This document shows, piece by piece, positions 12,031-20,212 of a DNA stretch of 64,000 nt (position 1 is its first letter; every line of letters begins with the position of its first letter). The DNA is taken from NCBI RefSeq assembly GCF_014652715.1, contig NZ_BMZI01000006.1, forward strand, positions 219,082 to 283,081. The letters are read 5' to 3'. This stretch comes from Salinicola rhizosphaerae. Lineage in GTDB: Bacteria > Pseudomonadota > Gammaproteobacteria > Pseudomonadales > Halomonadaceae. Both the position numbers and the translations under genes were made by a program. The notes below the pieces were generated by a model. That model made no database searches and had not been told where the DNA came from. It saw only the letters and a list, made by a program, of their open reading frames with translations.

Positions 12031-12401
12031 ACCCACACTCCCGCCAGGACCACCAGGACGGCACTGATCACGACGGTGATCTGCGCCTTGCGATTACCGC
12101 CTTCGAGGTCGACACCGTAACCCGCGTCCATCAGCAGATGCTTGATGCCGGCAACGAAGTGGAAGCCCAGTGCCGACAGCAGGCCCCAGGCGATCAGTTT
12201 GGCCAGCACATTGTGCGCCAGCGCGTCGCGCACCGAAGCGAACCCCTCAGGGGAAGAGAGTGAAGCGTCCAACGCCCAGAAGCCGAAAATCAGCCCGACG
12301 AAAAGAATGACGCCTGTCACGCGGTGCGTAATGGAGGTTAAAGCGGGGAGTGGGAAATGGATGGTGGATAGGTCGAGGTTTACTGGACGTTTGCTATTCA
12401 C
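12024..12401 (-). CDS. sdhC: Succinate dehydrogenase cytochrome b556 subunit, SdhC
   Basis: 125 residues from a GTG preceded by the Shine-Dalgarno-like TTGAGAG. The longer open frame up to 12584 is rejected because homology begins at NSKRPVNLDLSTIHFPLPA, the classic SdhC start. Visible: the quinone-site SITHRVTG motif and three membrane helices, with the haem-ligand histidine in LGFHFVAGIKHLLMD. With SdhD it anchors SdhAB and reduces ubiquinone. It is the first gene of the sdh operon, after an approximately 140-nt leader. Confidence 0.95.
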   Translation of the reverse strand: MNSKRPVNLDLSTIHFPLPALTSITHRVTGVILFVGLIFGFWALDASLSSPEGFASVRDALAHNVLAKLIAWGLLSALGFHFVAGIKHLLMDAGYGVDLEGGNRKAQITVVISAVLVVLAGVWVW

Positions 12402-12545
12402 GGCTCTCAAACACTCTCTTGTCCCAAGCGGGCCAAGCCCGTCAGGGGCGGTGGTTTTTAGAAGCAGGAACTCGGTCGCGGGATGCCTAGCGCGACGATC
12501 CCGATGCGGCCCAGGCCGGCTGACGATGCCAAATCGCGCGGACTG

Positions 12546-12574
12546 ATTATAGGGTTTGGTCTGCAGTATGACAA
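12546..12574 (-). promoter_or_regulatory. Sigma-70 promoter of the sdh operon
   Basis: On the minus strand TTGTCA (12569-12574) and TATAAT (12546-12551) are separated by exactly 17 bp. Transcription would start near 12540, leaving a leader of roughly 140 nt before the sdhC GTG. Confidence 0.75.
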
Positions 12575-12847
12575 ACAGCCGCACCCCGCCCGACAGGGTG
12601 AAAAGGCTCGTTCGCCGTCACTGGATCACCTTTCAACCCTGTCAGAATGAGTCCGATCAGTTGTCGACACTGGGTCCGCGAGCGTGCATTGTGATCTTTT
12701 CGAAACCATCCTTGGCGAGAACGAGAATTTCGCTGAACCCGGCTCGGGGCCGCCAACGCCAGCGAGCGCCCGCCCAATCTCCCGGAAATCATTTCCATAT
12801 TGGCGCAAAATCCCGCGCAAGCCCGCTGTCAAGGCGACTTAGGCGAA

Positions 12848-12875
12848 TTGACAAACCACGGCGGAAATCTATAGT
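12848..12875 (+). promoter_or_regulatory. Sigma-70 promoter of gltA
   Basis: TTGACA (12848-12853) and TATAGT (12870-12875) with a 16-bp spacer lie about 70 bp before the gltA ATG. The divergent sdh promoter is about 270 bp away. The 543-bp sdhC-gltA interval is otherwise without a convincing gene. Confidence 0.78.
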
Positions 12876-12944
12876 GGGCAAACTATTTTTCGCCCGTGCG
12901 GCAAGAAAGACAACGGCTTACGTCACGTTAAAGGAGGCCACAAA

Positions 12945-14231
12945 ATGGCTGACAGAAAAGCGAAACTATCGGTCGATGGTGTCGACAATGCGATCGAGCT
13001 ACCGGTCTATACCGGCACTATCGGCCCCGACGTCATCGATGTCCGCAGCCTCACGGGTGAGGGCCTGTTCACCTATGATCCCGGCTTCGTGGCTACCGCT
13101 TCCTGCGAGTCAGGCATCACCTATATCGATGGCGGCGCCGGCACCCTCCTCCATCGCGGCTACCCGATCGAGCAGCTGGCGGAGAACTCCAACTATGTCG
13201 AGCTCTGCTATCTACTGATGTTCGGCGAGCTGCCGACGGCTGAAGAATACGAAACATTCAGTAGCACGATCAGCCGTCACACGATGGTTCATGAGCAGAT
13301 CGTCAATTTCTACAAGGGGTTTCGACGCGACGCCCACCCCATGGCGGTACTATGCGGTGTCGTCGGCGGCCTTGCGGCGTTCTATCACGACAACCTGGAC
13401 ATCACCCAGGCCGATCAGCGCAATGTGAGTGCGATCCGACTCATCGCCAAGATGCCGACCCTGGCAGCGATGTGTCACAAGTACAATATCGGCCAGCCGT
13501 TCATGTACCCGCGCAACGATCTCAGCTACTCAGAGAACTTCCTTCACATGATGTTCGGCAACCCGTGCGAGGCGTACCAGGTCAACCCGATCATCGCGAA
13601 GGCCATGGACCGGATCTTCATGCTGCACGCGGATCATGAACAGAATGCGTCGACCTCCACGGTTCGTCTCGCCGGCTCGACGGGCGCCAACCCGTTCGCC
13701 TGCATCAGCGCGGGTATCGCCGCGCTCTGGGGACCAGCACACGGCGGTGCCAATGAAGCCGTGCTCGCGATGCTCGACGAGATCGGCGACGACTCCGAAG
13801 AGAACATTCAGCGATTCATCGACAAGGCCAAGGACAAGAACGATCCGTTCAAGCTGATGGGCTTCGGTCACCGCGTCTACCGCAACTTCGACCCGCGCGC
13901 CAAGGTCATGAAAGAGACCTGTGACGAGGTGCTCGGCGAACTCGGCATCGGCGACGACCCGCAGCTGCAGATCGCCAAGCGGCTGGAACAGATCGCGCTG
14001 GAGGACGAGTACTTCATCGAGCGTAAGCTCTACCCCAACGTCGATTTCTACTCGGGCATCATTCTCAAGGCAGTCGGAATACCGACCAATATGTTCACCG
14101 TGATCTTTGCCATGGCGCGAACCGTTGGCTGGATCTCCCACTGGAACGAGATGATCACCAACGGCTATCGTATCAGCCGCCCTCGCCAGCTCTATACCGG
14201 CTACGACAAGCGCGATTACCCAAAGGAGTAG
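12945..14231 (+). CDS. gltA: Citrate synthase (type II, hexameric type)
   Basis: 428 residues, equal to E. coli GltA (427). It condenses acetyl-CoA and oxaloacetate in the first step of the TCA cycle. A strong ribosome site (AAAGGAGG) precedes the ATG. Catalytic features: the first histidine region in [15 protein letters not shown], the second in [15 protein letters not shown], and the aspartate in [11 protein letters not shown]. The N-terminal beta domain typical of type II, NADH-inhibited enzymes is present. It is divergent from sdhCDAB and followed by an intrinsic terminator, so it is probably monocistronic. Confidence 0.98.
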   Translation: MADRKAKLSVDGVDNAIELPVYTGTIGPDVIDVRSLTGEGLFTYDPGFVATASCESGITYIDGGAGTLLHRGYPIEQLAENSNYVELCYLLMFGELPTAEEYETFSSTISRHTMVHEQIVNFYKGFRRDAHPMAVLCGVVGGLAAFYHDNLDITQADQRNVSAIRLIAKMPTLAAMCHKYNIGQPFMYPRNDLSYSENFLHMMFGNPCEAYQVNPIIAKAMDRIFMLHADHEQNASTSTVRLAGSTGANPFACISAGIAALWGPAHGGANEAVLAMLDEIGDDSEENIQRFIDKAKDKNDPFKLMGFGHRVYRNFDPRAKVMKETCDEVLGELGIGDDPQLQIAKRLEQIALEDEYFIERKLYPNVDFYSGIILKAVGIPTNMFTVIFAMARTVGWISHWNEMITNGYRISRPRQLYTGYDKRDYPKE

Positions 14232-14282
14232 TCTCGCCAGCCCCAACGCCATCCCCCTACGAAAGTCCCGCAGACTTCCTCG

Positions 14283-14308
14283 ACCGCCGACTGGATCGGC
14301 GGTTTTTT
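14283..14308 (+). terminator. Intrinsic terminator of gltA
   Basis: An 8-bp stem ACCGCCGA/TCGGCGGT with a 5-nt loop is followed by T6. It begins 51 bp after the gltA stop. Confidence 0.9.
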
Positions 14309-14723
14309 ATGCCTACCGGTGCGTGGCGGACATCATGATCCTTGCCCGGCGGCAGACGGCCGCCCGCGAGATTTGCCCCACTGAACTGCCGGTGGCGTCG
14401 GGGCGGGAAGATTTCCACACATTCTGTGGATAAGCCTGTTAGCAACCACTAGATAATGTCACTCAGGCACCACCAGAACCGCCCTGCGAACAGATTGCTT
14501 AAATTTTAATCAAATATAACTGACTGATTTTAAAGGATTAAGCGGCAGAGACACGACAATTCAGCCAGTTACGACAGCGACAGACCAGAAAACCGCAATC
14601 AGTGGAAAAGCCACAGCCATGTCAAGCGTTTTCTGGAGGGTGAGCGGAAAGTTATCAACAGGCATGACGCAGCGGACCGCTACGATGCGAGCAGAATCAA
14701 ACGAGGGAGATAAAGACAAGAAG
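14309..14723. other. Gene-free, partly AT-rich interval with DnaA-box-like sites
   Basis: No convincing gene is seen. A perfect DnaA-box sequence (TTATCCACA, minus strand, 14425-14433) and a one-mismatch form (TTATCAACA, 14652-14660) flank an AT-rich core at about 14499-14545. It separates gltA from the 3' end of the tRNA-Glu gene. The function is unknown; the boxes may be chance. Confidence 0.4.
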
Positions 14724-14799
14724 TGGCGTCCCATAGGGGGTTCGAACCCCTGTTACCGCCGTGAAAGGGCGGTGTCCTGGACCACTAGACGAATGGGAC
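14724..14799 (-). tRNA. tRNA-Glu (anticodon TTC)
   Basis: 76 nt with an encoded CCA end. The acceptor GTCCCAT pairs with ATGGGAC, the anticodon arm is CCGCC-CTTTCAC-GGCGG, and the T arm carries GGTTCGAACCC. The sequence is nearly that of E. coli tRNA-Glu. It lies 24 bp downstream of tRNA-Ala in the same orientation, so the two are probably processed from one transcript. The cognate synthetase gene gltX is the next gene upstream. Confidence 0.97.
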
Positions 14800-14823
14800 G
14801 CTAAATAGGACTGATACGGTTCT

Positions 14824-14899
14824 TGGTGGAGCCTAGCGGGATCGAACCGCTGACCTCAACACTGCCAGTGTTGCGCTCTCCCAGCTGAGCTAAGGCCCC
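14824..14899 (-). tRNA. tRNA-Ala (anticodon GGC)
   Basis: 76 nt with an encoded CCA end. The acceptor is GGGGCCT/AGGCTCC, the D arm is AGCTCAGCTGGGAGAGC, the anticodon loop CTGGCAG reads GGC, and the T arm carries GGTTCGATCCC. It is the first gene of the two-tRNA unit, directly downstream of a strong promoter. Confidence 0.97.
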
Positions 14900-14917
14900 G
14901 TCTCAAGAACGGGGCAA

Positions 14918-14946
14918 ACTATACGAGTATCTGGCTGATTCGTCAA
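14918..14946 (-). promoter_or_regulatory. Sigma-70 promoter of the tRNA-Ala/tRNA-Glu unit
   Basis: On the minus strand TTGACG (14941-14946) and TATAGT (14918-14923) are separated by 17 bp. The tRNA 5' end lies 18 nt downstream of the -10 box. This is close to consensus, as expected for a stable-RNA promoter. Confidence 0.85.
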
Positions 14947-14985
14947 CGCTTTATGGCGAAGAATCTTTTCTATGCGGCCCCCGGG

Positions 14986-16467
14986 TCAACCCAGCTCTCG
15001 ATAGCGCTTCTCGAACCGCTTGGCCTGCTTCTTGGATACGCCGCCCAGCACCTCGATGGCATGGCGCAGCCTGGCGCGTGTCATGTCGGAGCCAAGAATC
15101 GCCATGGCGTCGAGCACGGAAGTCGAATGCGCACTCCCGGTGACAGCGATGAATACCGGCGCCAGAAACGCTTTCATCTTCAGCTCGAAATGACCGGCGA
15201 GCTCCTTTACCTCGCCGAGCAGAGCCTCCTTGTTCCAGTCGCCGACCGCCTCGAACCGCCAGACGAGGAACTGAAGCAGCTCGAGCAACGTCTCGCGCTC
15301 CAGGTCGATACCCTCGAAACTCGTCTCGCTCACCGCCGGCAGGCCGGCGAAGAAGTGCCCGGCCAGCGGCATCGCGTCGGAGAGCGTCGAGATGCGCGGG
15401 CGAATCTGCGGCAGTATCTCGCCGACATAGCGTTCGTTAAACGCCCAGGCCTGCAGAGCCCGCATCAGGGCTGCGTCGTCCAGATCCTCGCGGATATAGA
15501 CGCCGTTGAGCCAGGTGAGCTTCTCGAGATCGAAGACCGGACCGCCCAACGACACCCGATGAATATCGAAACTGGCCATCATCTCGTCGAGCGAGAACTT
15601 CTCCCGATCATCGGGCATCGACCAGCCCATACGGCCCAGATAGTTGGTGACGGCCTGCGGCAGAAAGCCCATCCGACGGTAGTAGTTGATCGAGGTCGGG
15701 TTCTTGCGCTTGGAGAGCTTGGACTTGTCCGGATTGCGCAGCAGCGGCATGTGGCAGAGTTGCGGTAGCGTCCAGCCAAAGTACTCGTAGAGCAGCTTGT
15801 GCTTGGGCGCGGAGTTGATCCACTCCTCGCCACGCAGCACATGCGTAATCCCCATGAGGTGGTCGTCGACTACGTTGGCCAGGTGGTAGGTCGGCATGCC
15901 ATCGGACTTGAGCAGAATCTGCGCGTCCACCTGCGCCCAGTCGACCTCGATACGCCCCCGAAGCATGTCGTCGATCACGCAGACGCCGTCGCTTGGCACC
16001 TGCATGCGGACCACGTAGGGGTATCCCTCCGCCTCGCGGCGCGACTGCTCGGCCGGATCCAGGGCCAGGTCTTGTGGCTTGAGTGCCAGATGCAGGCCTG
16101 CTTCGCGACGCGACTCGCGCAGCGCCTCGAGCTCGTCGGCTGTGCGGTAGCACTTGAAGGCATGACCCTGCTCGATCAACCAGTCGGCATGCTCGGTATA
16201 GATAGCCCCTCGTTCGCTCTGCCGATACGGCCCATGTGGCCCCCCGACATCGGGGCCCTCGTCCCAGTCGAGCCCGAGCCAGCGCAGGGAGTCGAGAATC
16301 ATCTGCTCCGAGGCCTGGGTCGAGCGAACCCGGTCGGTGTCTTCGATACGCAGAATGAACTGCCCACCGTGTTGTCTGGCGAAACAGAGATTGAACAGCG
16401 CGATGTAGGCCGTGCCGACGTGCGGATCGCCGGTCGGTGAAGGCGCGATGCGAGTGCGTACCGTCAT
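14986..16467 (-). CDS. gltX: Glutamyl-tRNA synthetase
   Basis: 493 residues, the Pseudomonas-type length. It charges tRNA-Glu with glutamate. The ATG giving [13 protein letters not shown] is chosen; another ATG 9 bp upstream is equally possible on sequence alone. The class I signature appears as [11 protein letters not shown] (HIGH region), and the KMSKS loop as KLSKRK at about 240. The C-terminal anticodon-binding helical domain is intact. It lies next to its own substrate tRNA gene, in the same orientation. Confidence 0.97.
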   Translation of the reverse strand: MTVRTRIAPSPTGDPHVGTAYIALFNLCFARQHGGQFILRIEDTDRVRSTQASEQMILDSLRWLGLDWDEGPDVGGPHGPYRQSERGAIYTEHADWLIEQGHAFKCYRTADELEALRESRREAGLHLALKPQDLALDPAEQSRREAEGYPYVVRMQVPSDGVCVIDDMLRGRIEVDWAQVDAQILLKSDGMPTYHLANVVDDHLMGITHVLRGEEWINSAPKHKLLYEYFGWTLPQLCHMPLLRNPDKSKLSKRKNPTSINYYRRMGFLPQAVTNYLGRMGWSMPDDREKFSLDEMMASFDIHRVSLGGPVFDLEKLTWLNGVYIREDLDDAALMRALQAWAFNERYVGEILPQIRPRISTLSDAMPLAGHFFAGLPAVSETSFEGIDLERETLLELLQFLVWRFEAVGDWNKEALLGEVKELAGHFELKMKAFLAPVFIAVTGSAHSTSVLDAMAILGSDMTRARLRHAIEVLGGVSKKQAKRFEKRYRELG

Positions 16468-16498
16468 GAAATCCATCCATCTTGAAGCGAGTCGCGAT

Positions 16499-16504
16499 AT
16501 TATA
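16499..16504 (-). promoter_or_regulatory. Possible -10 box for gltX
   Basis: TATAAT on the minus strand, 32 bp before the gltX ATG. The position expected for the -35 box reads TGCATG, a poor match, so only the -10 element is supported. Confidence 0.45.
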
Positions 16505-16561
16505 CGCTTCCTCTACGGCCCCATGCAGCGCCTCGGATATTCGGATAACGTGTGATCGACC

Positions 16562-16646
16562 GTTTCGGCAGCACTAATAGAGCGGCAGCATCAGCAGAGC
16601 GGCAGCATCAGCAGAGCGGCAGCATCAGCAGAGCGGCGGCATTGAC
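16562..16646. repeat. 17-bp tandem repeat, three exact copies plus degenerate flanks
   Basis: The unit AGAGCGGCAGCATCAGC occurs three times without change (16579-16629). A diverged copy precedes it (16562-16578) and another follows (16630-16646). It lies in the 440-bp gap between gltX and the XRE gene. The rest of that gap is AT-rich towards 16800 and shows no gene. Confidence 0.85.
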
Positions 16647-16907
16647 AGAAAAACTGGCGCTGGTCGGCCGATTACGCTGTCCTGATGGGGTGCGCTGTCG
16701 AGGAGGTCGCGGCGAGAATGCGCTATCGTGACAAGGGTACAAAGACGAACGTCACCCGGGCGCCGCCCTACCTACGCGGCAGTCGAATCAGAAAATGAGA
16801 TTATTCTAAAACAACGTAAGATACGCGAAAATCGGCCATTCAACCCGAAACATACTTCGGCGATGAGTGGATATGCTATCGCATCGATACGCAGGCGAGA
16901 TTGATGG

Positions 16908-17525
16908 ATGGATGGGCTAGGACCACGAATCAAACAGCTTCGACTCCAGGCCGGACTGAGCAAGGCAGCGCTCGCAAGGCGCGTCGGTGTCTCTGACGTC
17001 ACCATTTCCTACTGGGAATCGGGCACCATCAAGCAGATCGGTCACGAGCGCCTGGTCGCTCTGACAAGCGCGCTGGACTGCTCCATTCGCCAGCTGCTGG
17101 ATGACGACTCACTGCAGGCAATGGCCTCGGCTCCCATGGGTGATCCCCAGAATCTGATGAGCCTGCATGCCGACATGCTAGCGCCCTGGGAACAACGGAC
17201 ACCGACCTCTGAACCCCCGGAGCAACTCGCGATGGCGCAGGTCATCATGCGAGGCTGCTACCTAGTCACGCCAGCCGATGGCGAGACTTTCGATTTCCTG
17301 TACGAAGGAGATCTTGCCGCCGTAGCGCCATGCGAACAGTTTCAGCAGGATGGCCTCTACCTGATCGAGCGTGAGGGCAAGCTCCAGATTCAGTATCTCG
17401 AGCGCTTGGCCGCCGGACGGCTGCGCGTCAGCGGCGAGCAGCTCAATGGCGTCATGGTCGAAAGCGTGCGCCACCCGCCCTTCCGGCTCGTGGGTTACGT
17501 GCGCGCTCGCTGGAGTCGCCAGTAA
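16908..17525 (+). CDS. XRE-family regulator with S24/LexA-like C-terminal domain lacking the protease dyad
   Basis: 205 residues. An N-terminal Cro/CI helix-turn-helix spans about 5-62 (IKQLRLQAGLSKAALARR, then VSDVTISYWESG), followed by a linker. The C-terminal half (about 113-203) has the strand pattern of phage-repressor S24 domains: GDLAAVAP, then DGLYLIEREGKL, then VGYVRARW. The usual catalytic serine region reads ADGETFDF, and the lysine position reads IQYLERL. Autocleavage therefore looks impossible, and the domain is probably only for dimerisation or ligand sensing. Three overlapping ATGs (16904, 16908, 16912) exist; 16908 is the in-frame one. Target genes are unknown. It converges with the MFS gene. 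Confidence 0.75.
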   Translation: MDGLGPRIKQLRLQAGLSKAALARRVGVSDVTISYWESGTIKQIGHERLVALTSALDCSIRQLLDDDSLQAMASAPMGDPQNLMSLHADMLAPWEQRTPTSEPPEQLAMAQVIMRGCYLVTPADGETFDFLYEGDLAAVAPCEQFQQDGLYLIEREGKLQIQYLERLAAGRLRVSGEQLNGVMVESVRHPPFRLVGYVRARWSRQ

Positions 17526-17599
17526 GCGATCGTGCTTCTGACTCCGTGAGTTGACCGTCACGCAGGCCGGCGCGCTGCGTAACCGCCGAACGACCTGAA

Positions 17600-17629
17600 G
17601 CCCCGCTCGCCGCTGCCGACAAGCGGGGC
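17600..17629. terminator. Hairpin between the convergent XRE and MFS genes
   Basis: An 8-bp stem GCCCCGCT/AGCGGGGC with a 14-nt loop in the 114-bp convergent gap. There is no clear U run on either side, so a bidirectional terminator role is likely but weakly supported. Confidence 0.45.
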
Positions 17630-17639
17630 CTGCGCCTGT

Positions 17640-18833
17640 CTAGCCCAGCCGCTGCTGTTGGCGGTAGGCGAAGAAGAACACGACCAGTCCGCCAAGCGCC
17701 GCTGCCGCTCCGACATAGCCCGTCACGGTCCACCCCATCCCGGCGGAGATCGCCAGGCCGCCCATCCAGGGGCCCAAGGCATTGGCGACGTTGAACGCGG
17801 CATGGTTGGAAGCCGCAGCCAACGTCTGCGCGTCGGCGGCGACATCCATCAAGCGCGTCTGCAGCGCGGGCGACAGCGAGACCATCGTGCCCACGGCAAA
17901 GGTCACCGGCAGAATCGTCCACAGTGAATGCGCGGCGATCGGGAACAGCAACAGGATGGCAACGCACCAGAGCAGCAGCCACCCGACGCCGCGCAGCTGC
18001 ATGCGGTCGTAGAGCTTGCCGCCAACGATATTGCCGACGATGGCGCCTGCGCCGAAGGCGGCCTGCGCGATCGGTATCCAGTATGACGGTGCCTGCGTCA
18101 CGTTGATCAGCACCGGGGCCAGATAACTGAACACACAGAACATGCCGGCAAAACCGATCGCGCCGATCCCCAACGTCAGCCACACCTGGGAGCGGCGAAA
18201 CGCCATCAGCTCCTGGCCGGGACTGTTGCGGCGCTCCTGACGATTCAACGGCAAGTAGATGAAAACCAGGATGACGGTCAAGATCGCGATCGCCCCGACG
18301 AGCGCAAACGCCAGCCGCCAGCTGAAGAGCTGACTCAGCCAGGTTGCGAGCGGATTGCCCAACAGCGTGGCGATCGTCAGCCCCGACAGCACACGGCTGA
18401 CCGCCTGGGCGCGCTTGTGCGGTGGCACCAGCGACGCCGCCACCAGGGAGGCTACGCCGAAATAGGCACCATGCGGCAGGCCCGAGATGAAGCGGAACAC
18501 CATCAGCGTGTGATAGTTCGGGGCCAGCGCGCTGGCGATATTGCCAATCGCGAAGAATACCATCAGCATCAGCAGCAGATGGCGCCGATAGAAATGGGAG
18601 CCCATGACCGCGATCAGCGGAGCCCCGACCACCACGCCCAGCGCATAGGCACTGATGACGTTACCCACCTGGGGCTCGGTAATGTTCAAGGCACTTGCCA
18701 CATTCGGCATGAGTCCCATGATCGTGAACTCACCGACCCCGATGGCAAAACCACCGACGGCGAGCGCCAGTTCGATCAATAGCGTCGAGCGCCGCGAAGG
18801 CTTCGCAGCACCGACTTCCGCAGCATCAGCCAC
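17640..18833 (-). CDS. MFS transporter, DHA1 family (YdhP/AraJ-like drug or sugar efflux)
   Basis: 397 residues with about twelve hydrophobic segments after a short basic N-terminus. The first helix motif GGFAIGVGEFTIMGLMPNVA, the RFISGLPHGAYFG segment of helix 4 and the KRAQAVS loop are characteristic of the DHA1 subgroup containing YdhP, AraJ and NepI. These are proton-driven inner-membrane exporters of drugs, nucleosides or sugars. The substrate cannot be inferred. It stands alone, convergent with the XRE gene and divergent from the AT-rich gap. Confidence 0.85.
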   Translation of the reverse strand: MADAAEVGAAKPSRRSTLLIELALAVGGFAIGVGEFTIMGLMPNVASALNITEPQVGNVISAYALGVVVGAPLIAVMGSHFYRRHLLLMLMVFFAIGNIASALAPNYHTLMVFRFISGLPHGAYFGVASLVAASLVPPHKRAQAVSRVLSGLTIATLLGNPLATWLSQLFSWRLAFALVGAIAILTVILVFIYLPLNRQERRNSPGQELMAFRRSQVWLTLGIGAIGFAGMFCVFSYLAPVLINVTQAPSYWIPIAQAAFGAGAIVGNIVGGKLYDRMQLRGVGWLLLWCVAILLLFPIAAHSLWTILPVTFAVGTMVSLSPALQTRLMDVAADAQTLAAASNHAAFNVANALGPWMGGLAISAGMGWTVTGYVGAAAALGGLVVFFFAYRQQQRLG

Positions 18834-19383
18834 AAAGCCCTCCTACTTTAGTCTAACCAAGAAAGTCCCGACATTATTCACACCTGCCCATCGATTGGGA
18901 ACCGCTGGCACCGAGAGAATCCTGCCGACACCGCAATGTCCTTGGGTGGCGGGACAGTTCACAGGATTGAAAGACGCTTGGCTATTCGATCCTATGGAAA
19001 ACGCAGTTGTTGATTGCGGAAAAATAAACGAACGACTGTATTAAATGCCGATTTGATTTCCGCACTAGATACGGCAATGCCGACAATGTTTGAATCCTCG
19101 TTATCCATCGAAAAACGGGCGCATCATTCGCGACTCATCATAACTTATGAGAAATATCTAAAATGCGACGCTGCTTTTCTGCGGGCGTCTGCGAATAACG
19201 ACACATGAGACGATGCCACCGAGAAAACTATCGACAAAACCGCCGTAAAGCCTGGCGTCACGGCATGCACTGGAGGCGAACCCCATACCAATTCGGCATC
19301 GGGAATCGCAAAGATTTCGTGCTAACTTTCTTTGGCAACATATCAAACTACAATCCTCTCAACGTCATTTCATAACATTAACT
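18834..19383. other. AT-rich gene-free gap
   Basis: 550 bp visibly poorer in G+C than the flanks (especially 19010-19200 and 19330-19385). Short open frames of 60-64 codons exist on both strands, but none has a ribosome site or recognisable protein. It may be the remnant of an insertion or transferred segment. No terminal repeats or integrase are seen. Confidence 0.5.
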
Positions 19384-19836
19384 ATGCCCATGACCGAGAA
19401 AACCGTAGCACCGTTTATTTCCCATCGACACGTCGTCCAATCGATGTCGCGATGGCTTACAACCAATGGTTATCAGTGCGAGAGCAAGCGCCTGGGAACG
19501 CGCAGCGAAATCGATCTTGAAGCCAAACATTCGTTCGAACGTCGTCGCCTGATCATCGACTGTCGAGGCGAGTTCGATCGCACGGCCAGCCACGACGCCT
19601 GGGCCGAGCTCTCTCAGGCCTTCTTCTACCTGATCCGTGACAGTGAAGATCCCGACGACCCAACCCATGTTTCCATGGCACTACCCGATACCACTGACTT
19701 CCGCCGTCGCATGGCCGGCATGAAAGCCTTCTGCGAGCGCCAGGGAATCACCATCTTCTGGATCAACGAGACGGGGTCCATCCGACAGTGGCAAGGCATC
19801 TCCGACGAGCCACACGGCGCGCAGGCTGCGGTCTGA
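19384..19836 (+). CDS. Hypothetical protein, possible nuclease-like fold
   Basis: 150 residues, soluble, with no signal peptide. I do not recognise a named family. The stretch SEIDLEAKHSFERRRLIIDCRG, followed by a helix and the later strands VSMALPD and ITIFWINETG, has the D-x(n)-D-x-K/R layout and strand order of PD-(D/E)xK nuclease-like proteins. The catalytic lysine would be replaced by arginine or cysteine. That is a fold guess only. The start is uncertain: ATGs at 19384 and 19390 both lack a clear ribosome site. Codon use resembles the surrounding chromosome although the upstream DNA is AT-rich. Confidence 0.55.
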   Translation: MPMTEKTVAPFISHRHVVQSMSRWLTTNGYQCESKRLGTRSEIDLEAKHSFERRRLIIDCRGEFDRTASHDAWAELSQAFFYLIRDSEDPDDPTHVSMALPDTTDFRRRMAGMKAFCERQGITIFWINETGSIRQWQGISDEPHGAQAAV

Positions 19837-19972
19837 CCGTTTGATTCGCGCTCGTCGCCCCCGAAACCAGCAAGTCAAGGAACTTTTTGCGCGGCCCCGA
19901 CTCTCAGTTAACAAGAGATTTCATCCGCAGTCGCTGATGAGTTCATCTCGAGTTTACTGTTCATAGATCGTT

Positions 19973-19999
19973 TCGCCGCCTTCGGGCGGCGATTTTTTT
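19973..19999 (+). terminator. Intrinsic terminator
   Basis: TCGCCGCC-TTCG-GGCGGCGA followed by T7, a textbook tetraloop terminator. It lies 136 bp after the 150-residue hypothetical gene. The remaining 213 bp to the TctC gene show no gene. Confidence 0.93.
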
Positions 20000-20212
20000 G
20001 CCCGGCTCCAGCATTCAGCCCTACCTCCCAGCAATAGCGTGTCGCGCCGCCAGCCCAAGATACGCCACTCCTCTATCCGGGATTTGCCCCGCAACCGCTA
20101 GCGTAAAAGCCAATGGAACGAATGGGCTCGATCCGGTAGTGTCGCGCGACCGCTCCCACGCGGACCATAACGATAGCCAGACCCGCTGATGACACATGAA
20201 GGGAAACGATCG

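Noticed and set aside
12401-12584. 61-residue N-terminal extension of SdhC
   Set aside because: It would start upstream of the predicted promoter and has no SdhC homology.
14309-14723. Chromosomal replication origin
   Set aside because: Only two DnaA-box-like sites, and no dnaA, dnaN, gidA or rpmH nearby.
16562-16646. CRISPR array
   Set aside because: The repeats are contiguous with no spacers, and no cas genes are in the window.
19014-19208. 64-codon open frame in the AT-rich gap
   Set aside because: No ribosome site, no homology and no supporting context.
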